DNA from: Oegoconia quadripuncta
Lineage: Eukaryota; Arthropoda; Insecta; Lepidoptera; Autostichidae
Assembly (NCBI GenBank): GCA_949316235.1
Contig: OX438744.1
Coordinates: forward strand, 30,624,778 to 30,688,777
Reading direction: 5' to 3'
DNA: 64,000 bases
Shown here in pieces: positions 21,420 through 32,745 of the stretch (its first letter is position 1; every line of letters begins with the position of its first letter). A program made the position numbers and the translations under genes. The notes beneath the pieces were generated by a model. That model had not been told where the DNA came from. It searched no databases and saw only the letters and a program-made list of their open reading frames with translations.

Positions 21420-21837
21420 GTTCGACGTTTTTACATTCTAAAGACGTAACTTTAAATTGTATGTTTCCAATTCCCTCATCTAGTTGAATGTCCATTTTAG
21501 TCAGACCCCCGAGAACACTCACGTCTCCAACATTCCCCAAGTTATTGCCAGCCTTGATGGGTCCATCAATCCTGGCCACATCTACCATGGAAGGCATTAC
21601 CTGAATGCCAGGCGACATCCCTAATATTCCTCTAATGTTACGTAGTACTCAAGGAGTGAGGTACATATTTTATGTGTACGTGGAATCGGGGATGTAATAG
21701 GCCGAGGGGCCGTCTATAAACTGTGGAATGGTTATTGGCTATCTTCTGAATAAGTTACGTAATTTAGGGTTGGCGAGAGTAGTTTTAAACAGTAACGCTG
21801 GTTAGTTTCCATATTTTATCATAAGATACATTTTATA
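21420..21837. other. no gene recognised
   Basis: Short open stretches exist on the minus strand (21388-21618) but match nothing recognised. Confidence 0.35.
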
Positions 21838-22172
21838 ATAAGGTTCCAGTAGACATTCAAAATTTGCCTTTAAATTAATTTAAAGCAATCATAAAACAGA
21901 AATTATTAACAGTAGGCTATTATAAAATCACTGACTATTTGAATGATAAGCAAGCATGGACATAGCTGTCTTATTATTCATATAATTATCAAATCACAAA
22001 TTGTAACCCATAATCTGGTTAAAAGAGCAACCCTAGAGTTTCTTGCGCGTTCTTCTCTGGGGAGTCAGCTTTGTGAATGAGGCGTAAATTTAAATGTAAT
22101 ATTAATAGTGACGTTTTCAAGTGATAATTTTATCCTATGAAATAAATTATTTTGATTTGATTTGATTTATCG
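21838..22172 (+). mobile_element. Jockey-like non-LTR 3' end
   Basis: It begins in the end of the reverse transcriptase frame (a decayed version of VDIQNLPLN, then GYYKITDYLNDKQAW near 21914-21960), followed by a 3' UTR with AGAGCAACCCTAGAGTTTCT and a (TTTGA)n tail. It is related to 38865-39430 and severely 5'-truncated. Confidence 0.75.
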
Positions 22173-22436
22173 AGGTATTGACAAAAGAAATTTGTGTACA
22201 CTAAAGCACGGTAAAATACAAGACTTTTGGTATGTGCATTACTGAGGCAATGAAACTTGTCTGTAGCTTCGATTTAAAATTTGATCAAGCGACTAGAAAT
22301 GTCGAAAATACAGCAAAATTGACATGATGCACATCTACACTGATATGTGAACGTAAGTACTCTTCTGTTTGTTACCTTTGCCCAACTAAACCTATAAACC
22401 GATCGTCTTGAAACATCACACCACCAATACATGCAA

Positions 22437-22692
22437 TCTGTTTGGTGTAGTGGTTAGAAATTCTGCTGCTATACCAAAAGGTCGCGGGTTCGAATCCCGC
22501 TAGGGGCATATGTTTGTATGATGAATACAGACATGTGTTCCCGAGTTATGGATGTTTTTCATTTATATGTGTATTTATTTACAAAAAAAAAGTATCTGTG
22601 TAGTTTATCAACCATCTGGTATGTATAGTACAAGCCTAGTAGCTTAGTATGGAACTAGATGGCGCTGTGTGTATGTGAAAAGAAAAAAATAC
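22437..22692 (+). repeat. SINE family B, nearly complete
   Basis: Head CTGTTTGGTGTAGTGGTTAG, box B GGTTCGAATCC, body with ATGATGAATACAG, GAACTAGATGGCGCTGTGTG and an A-rich end. The head resembles a tRNA with A and B boxes about 40 bp apart. Confidence 0.88.
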
Positions 22693-22699
22693 GGAATTA

Positions 22700-22830
22700 T
22701 TATCTGTTACTTATTTTTTCTTTGTTAATATGTAGAAGCCTGTAACAGCTGTACATTATGTATCTTTTTAATGCTTTCTGTTTTGATCTATGTATCGCCG
22801 TTGGCTTCTCCTAAATAAATAAATAGTATC
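22700..22830 (+). repeat. possible retroelement 3' end with (AAAT)n
   Basis: ATGTAGAAGCCTGTAACAGC ... CGTTGGCTTCTCCTAAATAA ATAAAT resembles a 3' untranslated end with AATAAA. No other copy was found here. Confidence 0.3.
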
Positions 22831-22914
22831 ATATTTTATAATGCTTTCTTAATACGTTTCTGTTTTATAGTAGGATCTTAAAATTTATTGAAAGGAAGAT
22901 TTTGTATATCGACA

Positions 22915-23153
22915 GGAACCAAAATCAAAATCAAAAATATTTTATTCAATGTAGGATACAAAAATATCACTTATTGAAAGTCAGCATGTTATTTTTTTTT
23001 AAACTACATCGCTTCACAAGGTGTTATGGTTAGGGAGAAGAAGCGACAAGAAACTCCGCAACAACACTTCTTTTCAATTAGTTTCCATCTTTACAATAAT
23101 ATTACATTTTATATAACATATTACAAAACAATAGCAATTAACATAACGACCAG
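22915..23153 (-). mobile_element. Jockey-like element, 3' UTR and (TTTTGA)n tail
   Basis: Minus strand: follows the stop codon of the frame at 23154-23365 and ends in TTTTGATTTTGATTTTGG. The 3' tandem tail is like those of the plus-strand copies at 21838 and 38865. Confidence 0.65.
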
Positions 23154-23365
23154 CTAACACCAGACCTCCTTATCGTCTAAATAATCATCTATCCTGTAAT
23201 AACCCTTCTTACACAGAATTTCTTTAATGTGGCGTTTAAATTTCTGCCCTGTTAAACTCAATACGTGTTCTGGTATTTTATTGTAAAAGCGTATGCTGTG
23301 TCCCACAAAGGATGTGCTTTTAATCTTATTGAAGAAGCGTATACATGACCCTTTGTATGAATTAT
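23154..23365 (-). pseudogene. Jockey-like reverse transcriptase, C-terminal end
   Basis: The minus frame reads SFVGHSIRFYNKIPEHVL, then KFKRHIKEILCKKGYY and RIDDYLDDKEVW before the stop at 23154-23156. RFYNK-x-P and GYY-x-DY are the usual closing motifs of insect Jockey-clade reverse transcriptases. The polymerase core is absent (5' truncation), so it is not active. Confidence 0.82.
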
Positions 23366-24155
23366 TAAACTATTAACATTGGGAACATTTGACTTATGTT
23401 TGGGATATCTCCGACCTCCCCATTTGGGGTAAAGGTCGTGACTTTATGTGAATTGTTATTCTCATGGTAACGTTACACCAGATTATTGAAAAACTTAAAA
23501 TATTATGATACGACTAGACTATTTGCTTATATGGTTTAGCTCAATCAGTTACATGTTTTCTAGAGGACCCCTTATCTTCTAGAAATGATAGGTTAGTATC
23601 TCGTGTACATTTAAACAGTAATAAGAACGGAGAGTATCAAATTTCCTTACGTTACTTATTGTACCCTAAACGACTCCAACTCTTGACATAATCGCATATA
23701 CGAGATTTTACTACATACTTTAGAAATATTATAAGTATAATAAACCTAAGCTTTGATGGGAAGATTGTTTTGGTCATACAACATATTGTTACTTGGTATT
23801 AGGTTTCACATCTGGCTAACTTGGCTATTTTGTTCTTCCTTTGTGGTTATTTTAAGGTGGAATATAGGGTGTTAAAAAATAGTAGGGAAATGTTAACGGG
23901 TGATTCAGAATCGAGTTTTCGAAATATTTTCGAAAAATTCCGAAAAAAGGTTGATTATTTTTTGGTTTTTATTCATTCACTGTTTTAATCAAAACAGCGT
24001 CACATAATAACTAGCATAATTAAAAAAAAAAAATTTGTTGGATTCTGAATCACCCCTTAGAATTGACGTAGTACTTTTTAGGCTTAACCATACTTACACA
24101 CTAAAATACGAAAGTGAATCTGTCCGTCCTTGTACGGCCTGCCTCTGAACCTAGT
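23366..24155. other. mostly unannotated; one dispersed fragment
   Basis: CCTCCCCATTTGGGGTAAAG followed by GTCGTGACTTTATGT (23415-23449) recurs near 54331 and 56101 on the plus strand and 62361 in reverse. The rest is AT-rich with no gene recognised. Confidence 0.4.
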
Positions 24156-24159
24156 GTAT

Positions 24160-24445
24160 TCAAATTTGGCAGAGGCGAATGTGGTTAGTAGTGTTGGCAG
24201 ACCACAGCGAACATACCATGACCAAAATCGGAGAAATCTTAAATTTCTTTAAAATGTCTCCGAGTCGGCCAGTCTTTCGGCCAAGTCAAGAGTACCCTAA
24301 ACCGGCGGCCATGTATAAACAATTTTTTGAGAGTGAATGAAGAAAAAGAGGTGTGTCAGGATCGTAGCAAGTTGAAGTCTGTGGTCTCTGCTTACCTCTA
24401 TATACGGGAAACAGGCGTGACTTTATGTATGTATGCAGCCTGGGA
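24160..24445 (+). pseudogene. non-LTR reverse transcriptase C-terminal remnant
   Basis: Related to 13970-14215: GTTGGCAGACCACAGCGAAC, ACCATGACCAAAATCGGAGA, CAAGTCAAGAGTACCCTAAA and GTGTCAGGATCGTAGCAAGT are shared. The reading frame VNEEKEVCQDRSKLKSVVSA is recognisable; a 30-bp insertion (about 24245-24280) and frameshifts are present. Confidence 0.7.
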
Positions 24446-25700
24446 CCTGGAGAAGGACTTTGATATAAACTTTAATACTAACATGTACAAACGGTGTATT
24501 GCTTTTTCTCGACCAATAGTAATAAATAAAATTGAATGCGCGGGTTTGGAAATATAATAACAAAGAAATAGAGTTTTAGATGGAAAAACTAGAAAAAGTA
24601 CAAATGTACTTGCATTTCGACGCAATCCAACTATCTGCGATGGAGCCGGTGGCCAATAAAAACCCGTGTATAGGCCGGCAAACTGTTATAAACACAGAGA
24701 TAGGAACGGCTGCTGGAAGCGGTGTAAATTCAGTGAGCGTAGTCTTGTTGGACATCACTGTGGGACTTAAGTATTAGGTATGCTACGACATTTCATAGGA
24801 TAAGTTATTACTATACAGTGTGAAAATTTAATTCATTTAATTCCTGTTTACTGGTAATTCCACTACTGATTACGAACAACTATCCACTAAAAACCATAGC
24901 CGAATTCAGCCGAAAATTGTTGGATTTCCTTACTAAACGTGGTTTCAGAATGGTTTAAAGTAAACCATGTGTAATCGAATTTTTTTTAGCGAATTCGAAC
25001 GTTCCTTCGGATACGTTGGTCGTGATCAAGAATGGCGTCACCAGTTAAAAGGAATCACACGATTTCAAATTCACTCTGTATGCCTTTAGAAGACGAATTA
25101 CGATCCATCAAATAAAATCCTACTTAAGATAAATGAAATTTGAAATGAAATTGTTTTATTGAAATACTAAAGTTACACAAATTTTATTCATATCCATTCA
25201 TATTCATTTATTTCTTTGTGATACACAGGTGCAATAATGATGGTAAGGATATAAAAATAGCTGGATCACTGCGATCTACCAAATGGCATACAAAAAGAAA
25301 AATAAACAATACAAGTCATAACATACATGGATTGTTAGTTTTGTTATGTAGGTATCACACAATTTACAACAATTACAATTTGCCTGGAGATGCAATACAC
25401 TCAACTTTTTACCTATGATCGATGCATTCATCACACAAACGAAATAAATTAATGAATAATTTGCTTGGCATAATAAATTAATTTCCATTAAAATAATTTT
25501 TTATTACGCATGTTTATTTTTATATCTTGTATTTACATTGTGTATTTCACTATTTTTCCTAAATAATTGCAGATTCTTTCTAACGTACGTACTGTATTGT
25601 TTACCTTGTGAGAAAAAGAAATAATTATGGTATAAAGTAATTTTGTAATGGAGACGTCGTTACATTTGTGGTCCAATCTATAATCTGCTTACTCTGTTTT
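24446..25700. other. no gene recognised
   Basis: Short open frames (24580-24777) show no known motif. AT-rich, with no repeat copies noticed. Confidence 0.4.
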
Positions 25701-25706
25701 GCTGGT

Positions 25707-26027
25707 TTTTTTTTATATGCTAAACGGGTTGGTACTTGACCTCAATCACAACTGATGTTAAGTGAAAATCAGGTAGAAGGTGGAAGCGTACTGACTCGGA
25801 AACCCCAATCTGGCTATCTTATCTCTGACAACCGGAACACAACAATGCTATTAACATTGCTGCTTGGCGGCAGATTTAGATAAGATGGTGGTAGCTAGCC
25901 AGGGGGACATTTAAAATGCCCTACTACCAATCAAACCGAGTACTTAAACATGTACCCCGTTGGAGATCGAACCCGCGACCTCCGAATTGTAAACCCAATG
26001 TTGTTTACATGAGCCACGGAGGCGGTT
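25707..26027 (-). repeat. SINE family A, complete
   Basis: Minus strand: starts CCGCCTCCGTGGCTCATGTA near 26027, with box B GGTTCGATCTCC; it ends with poly(A) (T run at 25706-25713). One base of the box A region is lost. Confidence 0.87.
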
Positions 26028-26084
26028 AATGGAAAGCCTAGGCGCCTTGACTATTGAAGGCCGAATTCGTTGCTTCCCGTCCTC

Positions 26085-26101
26085 TATTCTAAATGTCCAC
26101 C
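26085..26101 (+). repeat. target-site duplication, left copy
   Basis: TATTCTAAATGTCCACC is repeated exactly at 26352-26368, bracketing the minus-strand retrotransposon fragment. Confidence 0.85.
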
Positions 26102-26351
26102 ATCATCATCTTAATTGTAAGAGCCCTGCTCTTGCCGTTGGAGTTTTTTCTATATCTCTCTACTCCCTGCCTTCCTCTTGACCTCCTGATACGACACGAC
26201 ATCCATCTCTTTTATCTGCTGCATGTAGCTTATTCTCGGTCTTCCTCTTTTTCTTTTCCCCTCTATTCTTCCTTCTATTATGGTTTTGATGAAATCATCG
26301 TGTCGTATAAGGTGCCCCAGGATTTCCCTCTTCTATTCTCAATTACTTCCT
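26102..26351 (-). pseudogene. 5'-truncated non-LTR retrotransposon, RT C-terminal end
   Basis: On the minus strand the frame reads KILGHLIRHDDFIKTIIEGR, then IEGKRKRGRPRISYMQQIKE and SYQEVKRKAGSRE, followed by a TAG where the family usually has W. This is the GH-x-x-R / GRPR pattern of RTE-like reverse transcriptase C-termini. The 3' tail is ATGATGATGG. The exact 17-bp flanking repeat marks a target-primed insertion of only about 250 bp. Confidence 0.82.
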
Positions 26352-26369
26352 TATTCTAAATGTCCACCT

Positions 26370-26720
26370 TGGAACTATAACATGCCCACTTCCAGTTCTG
26401 CTACATCAAAGTCCACCAGTGTGAGGTTGTTATTAAAAAAGGCCCAGAACAATCAGACGGCGGCCCGCCGCGCTCATTGTGGCCACGTATCCAATTACGT
26501 ACATGGAGTTGGGAGGACTATACCACTAAGCATACTCACTGTACATCTGTACAAGTGTTGTTGTAGATGTTATGTTATTACAAAATTAGTGACTAGCTGA
26601 ATGACAAAAATTATAAAATTGTATTAGTTGTATATATAAATAAAAGAAAAGAAAAATGATCCTGTGGGTTTCTTGCGCCGCTTCTTTCCTTACAGATGAT
26701 TTCCCTTTCCGAAGCGGTGG
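26370..26720. other. no gene recognised
   Basis: An open stretch at 26280-26600 is not recognisable. A GC-rich patch CGGCGGCCCGCCGCGC (26459-26474) is unexplained. TGGGTTTCTTGCGCCGCTTC (26668-26687) resembles retroelement 3' UTR sequence. Confidence 0.35.
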
Positions 26721-26733
26721 TAGCTTGGACATA

Positions 26734-26800
26734 AGTTCACTTAACATCAGGTGTCATTGAGGTCAAGTACGAACCCGAAGTGCATAAAAATTAAAAAAAA
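26734..26800 (+). repeat. SINE family A, 3' end fragment
   Basis: TTCACTTAACATCAGGTGTC ATTGAGGTCAAGTACGAACC and CATAAAAATTAAAAAAAA match the last part of the family. Confidence 0.8.
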
Positions 26801-26804
26801 ACAT

Positions 26805-27128
26805 ACTGACCGACCGAAAAATGCTTAAGCCCTATTTTTATTTCCAATAGATTTAAATTGATATTCAACAAACGATATCATGTATCTTACGTTGAAATAA
26901 ATGCTTGAAGTTTTGAAGTTTTAAGTTATTGGATTCCCTCATTACTTGGGATTGAATTTTCTGAAGCCAGGTTAATCTAAACATCAGTGTTAATACCTTG
27001 TGTTAAAACGATTAGTCTAGGTAGCCTTTCATCAATTATCATATCGGAACGGTCTAAATAGCATTACAATAATAAATTTCAAAATGAACCCCCCAAAAGA
27101 CTATGATGTCATCAAAATTTGTCAACCA
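26805..27128. other. no gene recognised
   Basis: AT-rich; nothing recognised. Confidence 0.35.
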
Positions 27129-27131
27129 ACA

Positions 27132-27440
27132 TTTTTTTTTGTTTTATGCACAACGGGTTGGCTCTTGATCATCACACCTGATGTTAAGTGAAGATGAGGC
27201 CGGAGGTGGAAGCGTACTGACCTGGAAACCCCATCTTATTGAGGAACTGGCTATCTTATCTCTGACTATCGGAACACAACAATGCTATTAACATTGCTGT
27301 TTAGCTTAGCTAGGCGGCCATTTAAAATGCCCTACCACCAACCAAACCGATTACTAAACATGTACCCCGCTGGGAATCGAACCCGCGACCTCCGAATCGT
27401 AAACCAAATGTTGTTTACATTGAGCCACGGAGGCGGTTAA
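27132..27440 (-). repeat. SINE family A, nearly complete
   Basis: Minus strand head CCGCCTCCGTGGCTCAATGT, box B GGTTCGATTCCC, tail at 27132. About 25 bp around GCTTGGCGGCAGATTTAGAT is deleted compared with the copy at 30185. Confidence 0.87.
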
Positions 27441-27769
27441 CCCTAATCTTCGAAGCGGCTTAACCGAAATAAACATACTTGGCTAATATTTTTTACTGTC
27501 GTTTAATCTTTAATATAAAAGAAAAACCGCACTCAAATTTGTCTACGCATTATCGAAGCGCACGGCAGTGCGCAGGTCAAGTTCCCAAAAGAAAAACCGG
27601 CCGTTCGTAAGCCGTGCACTATTCACACGAACCATTTCGAGCTACTTTTGCATGCCCAACAACTTGGACAAAGACTGGACACACACACAACGCTGTCAAA
27701 CACATAACACCCCTCGCTTTTCGTCGGAGGTAAAAAATAGTAAATGACAACCTTCCGGATTCATCATCA
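27441..27769. other. no gene recognised
   Basis: Moderately GC-rich around 27545-27730 (GCACGGCAGTGCGC near 27560 is a palindrome-like patch). No frame recognised. Confidence 0.35.
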
Positions 27770-27928
27770 GACCTACCCTTAGATTACGTAACTTCATCGG
27801 TATCGTTATCGATTACCTTGACCAATGAGAAACCGTCAAATTGCCGAGCGGGCGATGAGTCAACCAATCACATGTCAGAACGTAACCGATGACGATAACG
27901 ATGAAATTATGTAATAGAGCCCCAGGTC
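27770..27928. mobile_element. 159-bp MITE, copy 1
   Basis: Starts GACCTACCCTTAGATTACGT and ends ATGTAATAGAGCCCCAGGTC; the outer parts are inverted repeats built on ATCGTTATCGTCATCGGTTA. The copy at 56172-56330 has the same 159-bp length and ends, and half of one is at 61356-61450. The superfamily is not clear from the ends. Confidence 0.78.
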
Positions 27929-29340
27929 AATGATACCAAAATATTGCATTGTCAAATGATTTACATATGTGTCCTAAATTTCAGCTCATTTCAACACTGG
28001 GAAGTGCTTCAAATTTAACTTGTATGATTTATTAACGGACACCGGGACAGGTGAAATTAAATATACTAATTTTAGATTCGTGAAATGCCAGGAAACTGTC
28101 ATATTAGCCGAATGCAGCTAACGATGCAGCAGTTTTTTTTAAATTAGGTTTTTTTTTATTGGATAGTTTTGCCTTCCTCGTCATCTGTAATGGTTTGACA
28201 GGTCTGCTTTAACCTTATTCTATGGTAAAGTTAACATGTGTGTGGTAAACTAGAGAGGGCTTTTAATTAAAGACCTCCCCGTGGTGTCTTGACTTTATTT
28301 ACTACCTCGACTCCCAGTAACGTCCTGGCCAACGGTCTAAACTGGTTACATAGTAGAATACATACTAATTTCAACTAAAAGAACAGTCAGATAGAATGAC
28401 CGTAATGCTTTTAGTACGAGTATAAGCAAATCGCACTAAGTTTGAATGATTATGCCAAACCACAACTAAAAATGTTACGTTAATCATTTGAACTGCTAGC
28501 CTAATATTTTTTAATACTCATGGTAAGCTCTAAACTCTGTGGAATAAAAAACGTTTGACAATTTTTTAGTGAAAGGAAGATATTGCACATTAACAGGAAC
28601 CTTTGTGAAAATAATACAATTCGCTCTGTGATTGAATTACTGATTTCGCAGCGTGAAGCGGGTCATACGATTGTTCCTTGGGTCTGATAAGGCGCTCCTC
28701 AAGTATGCGATCGTTAATTTACTTGCCTAGGGATTAGGGCACATCCTTTTTTTCAGCAAGAGTGATCCAAGTGGTCATCAGATCTAATGGAACGGCATTC
28801 TTTAGTTTTTATAACAAACTGTTACCTAAAACGATGAAAGGGGTAAGTCTGAAGGGGGAAGCTACACCTTATTCTCAATTCCACGCGGTAAGACCCGTAT
28901 TGCTATTAGAGGATCCTTCGGTAATGGTGACGTGAACTGATGGCGGGGCCCGGCGTGTGGGTCCGGCGATTTGTTCGTAGGTTAATGGGAAAGCGGTTTA
29001 ATGTGGCCGTCGTTTACACCGTTGCGTAAGGGACACGAAAGGAAATCGGAAGTTTAAGCAATTTCTACTCGGTGAAATTGGGGAAAATATACTGGTCATC
29101 AAAAAACGGACCCCAGAAGGGGGAGAACCGTCACAGAGAAGGGACATATAAGAACTGTACGGGGATCAAGCAATGCACGGGTGAGAGAGTCACTGCGCAG
29201 AGCCTCGTGCACCCCCCGCGATTCGGCCAGTATGAGTATAGGGTGGCATGGTCATGTGAGGTGAAATCACTATTCTACAGCCAGTAAGTGTACGAGAAAT
29301 TTCTATTGAATGAATAATTATTGCCAGAAACTCGATTAGA
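27929..29340. other. no gene recognised; GC-rich patch
   Basis: 28930-29040 is GC-rich (GGCGGGGCCCGGCGTGTGGG). An open stretch at 29072-29287 has no known motif. It could be regulatory or single-copy DNA; no repeat copies were noticed. Confidence 0.35.
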
Positions 29341-29343
29341 TAG

Positions 29344-29398
29344 TGAAATTTCACAGTTCATACGATGTAAATTTTAATCTATGAACCGTGAAATTTCA
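29344..29398. repeat. short hairpin: two 19-bp arms, 17-base loop
   Basis: TGAAATTTCACAGTTCATA (29344-29362) and TATGAACCGTGAAATTTCA (29380-29398) are inverse complements at 18 of 19 positions. Each arm itself begins with the palindrome TGAAATTTCA. Confidence 0.8.
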
Positions 29399-29399
29399 G

Positions 29400-30184
29400 T
29401 ATGACCTTGATGACCAGTATATATTGGATTGGTTTTAGTTTAATGTTTTGGGCCAAAGCCTGTACGAAAAAAGACGGCTCAGGTCTTATTCCACACAGGT
29501 GTGTATTCATGGTCAACATTTTATTTAAACGCTGGCTATACGTACATGATGGTTATACCCTACATGTGAAAATATGTGAAGACGTCTATACAGATCAGAT
29601 ACAGACATACGTCTATATATCACGATATTAGTTGTAGAGTTATGCACTTGCCTGTTGGAACATATACAAAGTTCTAACTTAACACTATTTACCCTATAAG
29701 GATTGGGGATCGTAACGGCGACCTCGTTATCTGTTATCTTATCTTAATAACATTAAATATAACGTGTGGTTATCTCAAAACCAGATCACAAACTATCTAC
29801 TGAATTAACACATCATTACATTAAAGTGTTTGAACATTTTTCTTAAACTTTGTCCCATTGCGCTACGGTGTCACAAGCAGCCAATACAAGTCGTTTCGTC
29901 TAGTGTTTTATTCAGTATCTATTAAATAGCCCGTAATAGCCCCTAATGGGTTCCGTGGCTATTAACATGTAATAGTGGTGAACAACCACTTTATTGTGAG
30001 GATTGATTTTTAATTAAAGCTTACGTGAATATTGTATTGTTTAGAATTTACAGGGTGGGAAAGATATGCGTTTATCGGCGATTACTCCGTTAACTACACA
30101 AATCGAGTATAAAGCCACTTTATTACGTACACCACAATCGCACCTGATGGAAAGTCACGATGTGGCCAAAGATGAAGCATCCAA
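29400..30184. other. no gene recognised
   Basis: Open stretch at 29401-29631 without known motifs; AT-rich. Confidence 0.4.
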
Positions 30185-30520
30185 TTTTTTTTTTATGCAC
30201 AACGGATTGGTACTTGATCTCAATCACACCTGATGTTAAGTGAAAATGAGGCCGATGGTGGAAGCGTAGTACTGACCCGGAAACCCCAACACATTTGGGG
30301 GACTGGCTATCTTATCTCCGACAACCGGAACACAACAATGCTATTAACATTGCTGCTTGGCGGCAGATTTAGATAAGATTGTGGTAGCTAGCCAGGCGGA
30401 CATTTAAAATGCCCTACCACCAAGCAAACAGAGTACTTAAACATGTACCCCGCTGGGGATCGAACCCGCGACCTCCGAATCGTAAACCCAATGTTGTTTA
30501 CATTGAGCCACGGAGGCGGA
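30185..30520 (-). repeat. SINE family A, best-preserved minus copy
   Basis: Minus strand: CCGCCTCCGTGGCTCAATGT AAACAACATTGGG, box B GGTTCGATCCCC, AGCGGGGTACATG, the central CTGCCGCCAAGCAGC segment, CCGGTTGTCGGAGATAAGAT and the poly(A) tail are all present. A useful reference for the family. Confidence 0.9.
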
Positions 30521-30551
30521 TCTCGATTTGACTGGTTGTCGATACGACTTA

Positions 30552-30774
30552 TCTAACTAATATTATAAACGCGACAGTTTGGATGTTTGTTTGTTTGTTG
30601 CTCAATCACGGCGAAACGGATGAACGGATTTGGATGAAATTTGGCATATAGAATAATTCCTGGATTAAGACATAGGATATTTTTTATCCCGATAAAATGA
30701 GTAGTTCCCGCGGGATACACGAATTGCCGCGTTAAGGTTATTCCACGCAGGCGAAGCCGCGGGCGGAAAGCTAG
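30552..30774 (+). mobile_element. non-autonomous Helitron, intact ends (223 bp)
   Basis: It begins TCTAACTAATATTATAAACG and ends GCGGGCGGAAAGCTAG, between A (30551) and T (30775), as Helitrons insert at A/T without duplication. CCGCGGG-type GC-rich sequence just before CTAG can form the usual 3' hairpin. No Rep/helicase coding sequence. Related copies are at 46232-46443 and 54600-54768. Confidence 0.82.
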
Positions 30775-30775
30775 T

Positions 30776-31420
30776 ATCTCAATATAACTAGTTCATATCT
30801 CATTTATACCTACAGTGAACAACAACAGTAACTTTGATAAAAGATTTCTTCAAAAACTATTAATTTAGTTCAGCTAAACGCATACTTTTGTAAAAAAAAA
30901 TTAAATATTTGTTACATTTTCCCATTTTTTTTTTGCATGTGTTTTAATAATTAAATAAATTACTTCTGCCCCCGAATCCAATCGTCATCGGTCTCCCTTT
31001 CACCTACGATTCTATTTGAACCTGTAACTAACTATAATTCTAACAATTTCACTTTCGCTCGAAACAAAAATAACCGTAAAAAGACGAGAAAATCTCATTA
31101 AAAACCGGTGCTTGGAAGCGGAGGGAGACAAAACATAAGCGCTAAGTGAGGTCTCTGATGCGACTGTGTATTTCTGTCACTTGCCGCAGATAAAGCTGTC
31201 TGCAGACGTGCGATCTGAAGTCGCAACTTTTTTTTTCTTTTCTAGCACAATAAATTCGGCCAATGACAACGTATGTAGAGGAAAAATCACGGGAAAAGAT
31301 GACCGGTTTTATAGAAGCGATGTATTAATTTGGCCAGTTATTCATTTCCCCATCTAGAACAAATAATTTCATAACATAAAAAACAAGGACACTCAGAAGG
31401 GGACTAGGACAACATCAAGC
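30776..31420. other. no gene recognised
   Basis: AT-rich; a short open stretch at 31166-31357 is not recognisable. Confidence 0.4.
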
Positions 31421-31423
31421 CAA

Positions 31424-31550
31424 CGACCGATTGGTGTAGTGGATAGTGCCGCTGTCAGCGAAACCAACGGTTGCGAGTTCGAATCCCGCGAGGGGTAAAT
31501 GTTTGTATGATGAATAGGAACATTTATTCCTGAGTCATGGCATTGTCAAT
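31424..31550 (+). repeat. SINE family C, head fragment
   Basis: ACGACCGATTGGTGTAGTGG, CTGTCAGCGAAACCAACGGT and GTTCGAATCCCGCGAGGGG match the tRNA-like head of the copy at 38018. The copy breaks off after CCTGAGTCATGG. Confidence 0.85.
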
Positions 31551-32518
31551 TATCTCATAAGCTTAGCTACTGTCGAGAGGTATTGTCAAGTAAATACAAT
31601 AAAATAATGAAATAACATAATAAATAGCTGTTGTATATATGTTATGAGTAGTGTCTTATTAGTATATTAAGTAAATCAGAACGCTGTCATTGTGATTTCC
31701 CGCGTAGACACTTGTCATTCGTCTATCCTGTCAACACAGTCAATGTGCACGTCCAGGTTAATTAAACCTAATAAATATCGTTTTGATTAGTCGTCTGTAT
31801 TATTGAACACCTCATCATCGTAATAGTATAGAGGCATTGTCTAGTAGGTACAATATAATATTCAAATAACATAATAAATAGCTACTGTATACAGACCTAA
31901 TAGCCAATAGTGTCGATCCGATAAAGACGTATAGAGAGTCGGTGTGACGCGTAACTGCCCTCGCCTTGCTGGTGCAGTATGTCGGAACATTAGCTTAACT
32001 TAATATCATACGATTCTTGAAGCAACCTTCGCAAGCTGGCTATCGCGAGAGTGATAAAACCGACGCTCAAAATGATCATGAAATATCATAGAGAAATTTC
32101 CTCAAATATCTTTATGACATACGTAGAATTACAAATTTTACATCTACACCGGAATTTGCTATCATATCTGCGTTTTACTGTCGGTAGCAAGTTTACAGCC
32201 GTCCTTAATGGTTTATACCAGCATTGTGCAGTGCAATATCATTCGTTGCACTCAAACTGCGCTAGATAATAACGTCTATGACATGGATATCGGTGTACGC
32301 TAGAAAGGACATTGCATTTAACGGCTGTTAATAGGATTTGTGGTCTATCTGGTTACGTCACTTTACGTTACATGTTACGTCACTTTATTTGCATTGCATA
32401 CATAAAAAGTAATTACAACGATACTTAGGTATTAATAAATATGATATACAAAAGGCGAGCTTATCCCTAAAAGAGATATCATCAGACGGGGGAACATTGG
32501 GTGCACACAAAGTAAATT
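31551..32518. other. no gene recognised; two local near-repeats
   Basis: ATTGTCAAGTAAATACAATA (31583) and ATTGTCTAGTAGGTACAATA (31837), each followed by AATAACATAATAAATAGCT, form a local duplication about 255 bp apart. No coding sequence is recognised. Confidence 0.4.
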
Positions 32519-32520
32519 AT

Positions 32521-32735
32521 TTTTTTCTACCTACAAATGTCTCATAGCTGTGGGTTGTCTGGAAGAGATCGCTTTTAGTGATAAGACCGCCTAATTGTGT
32601 TCTATTGTTATCATCAAAAATTATTGTAAATTATTTTGCGCAATAAAGAGTATTTGTATTGTATTGTATTGTATTGTATTGTATTGTATTGTATTGTATT
32701 GTATTGTATTGTATTGTATTGTATTGTATTGTATT
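32521..32735 (+). mobile_element. non-LTR 3' end with (GTATT)16 tail
   Basis: CTGTGGGTTGTCTGGAAGAG, AAGACCGCCTAATTGTGTTC and TTGCGCAATAAAGAGTATTT match the insert at 10751-11152. GTATT is repeated 16 times from 32656 to 32735, consistent with a retrotransposon whose 3' end is a pentanucleotide repeat. Confidence 0.72.
32656..32735 (+). repeat. (GTATT)16 microsatellite
   Basis: Perfect pentanucleotide array of 80 bp continuing into (ATT)n. It is the tail of the preceding retroelement and probably polymorphic. Confidence 0.95.
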
Positions 32736-32745
32736 ATTATTATTA

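Noticed and set aside
22437..22510. Possible true tRNA genes at SINE heads (also 38018, 44946, 53845, 55506)
   Set aside because: A and B boxes are present, but the cloverleaf stems do not close well and each head is joined to a conserved SINE body in many copies.
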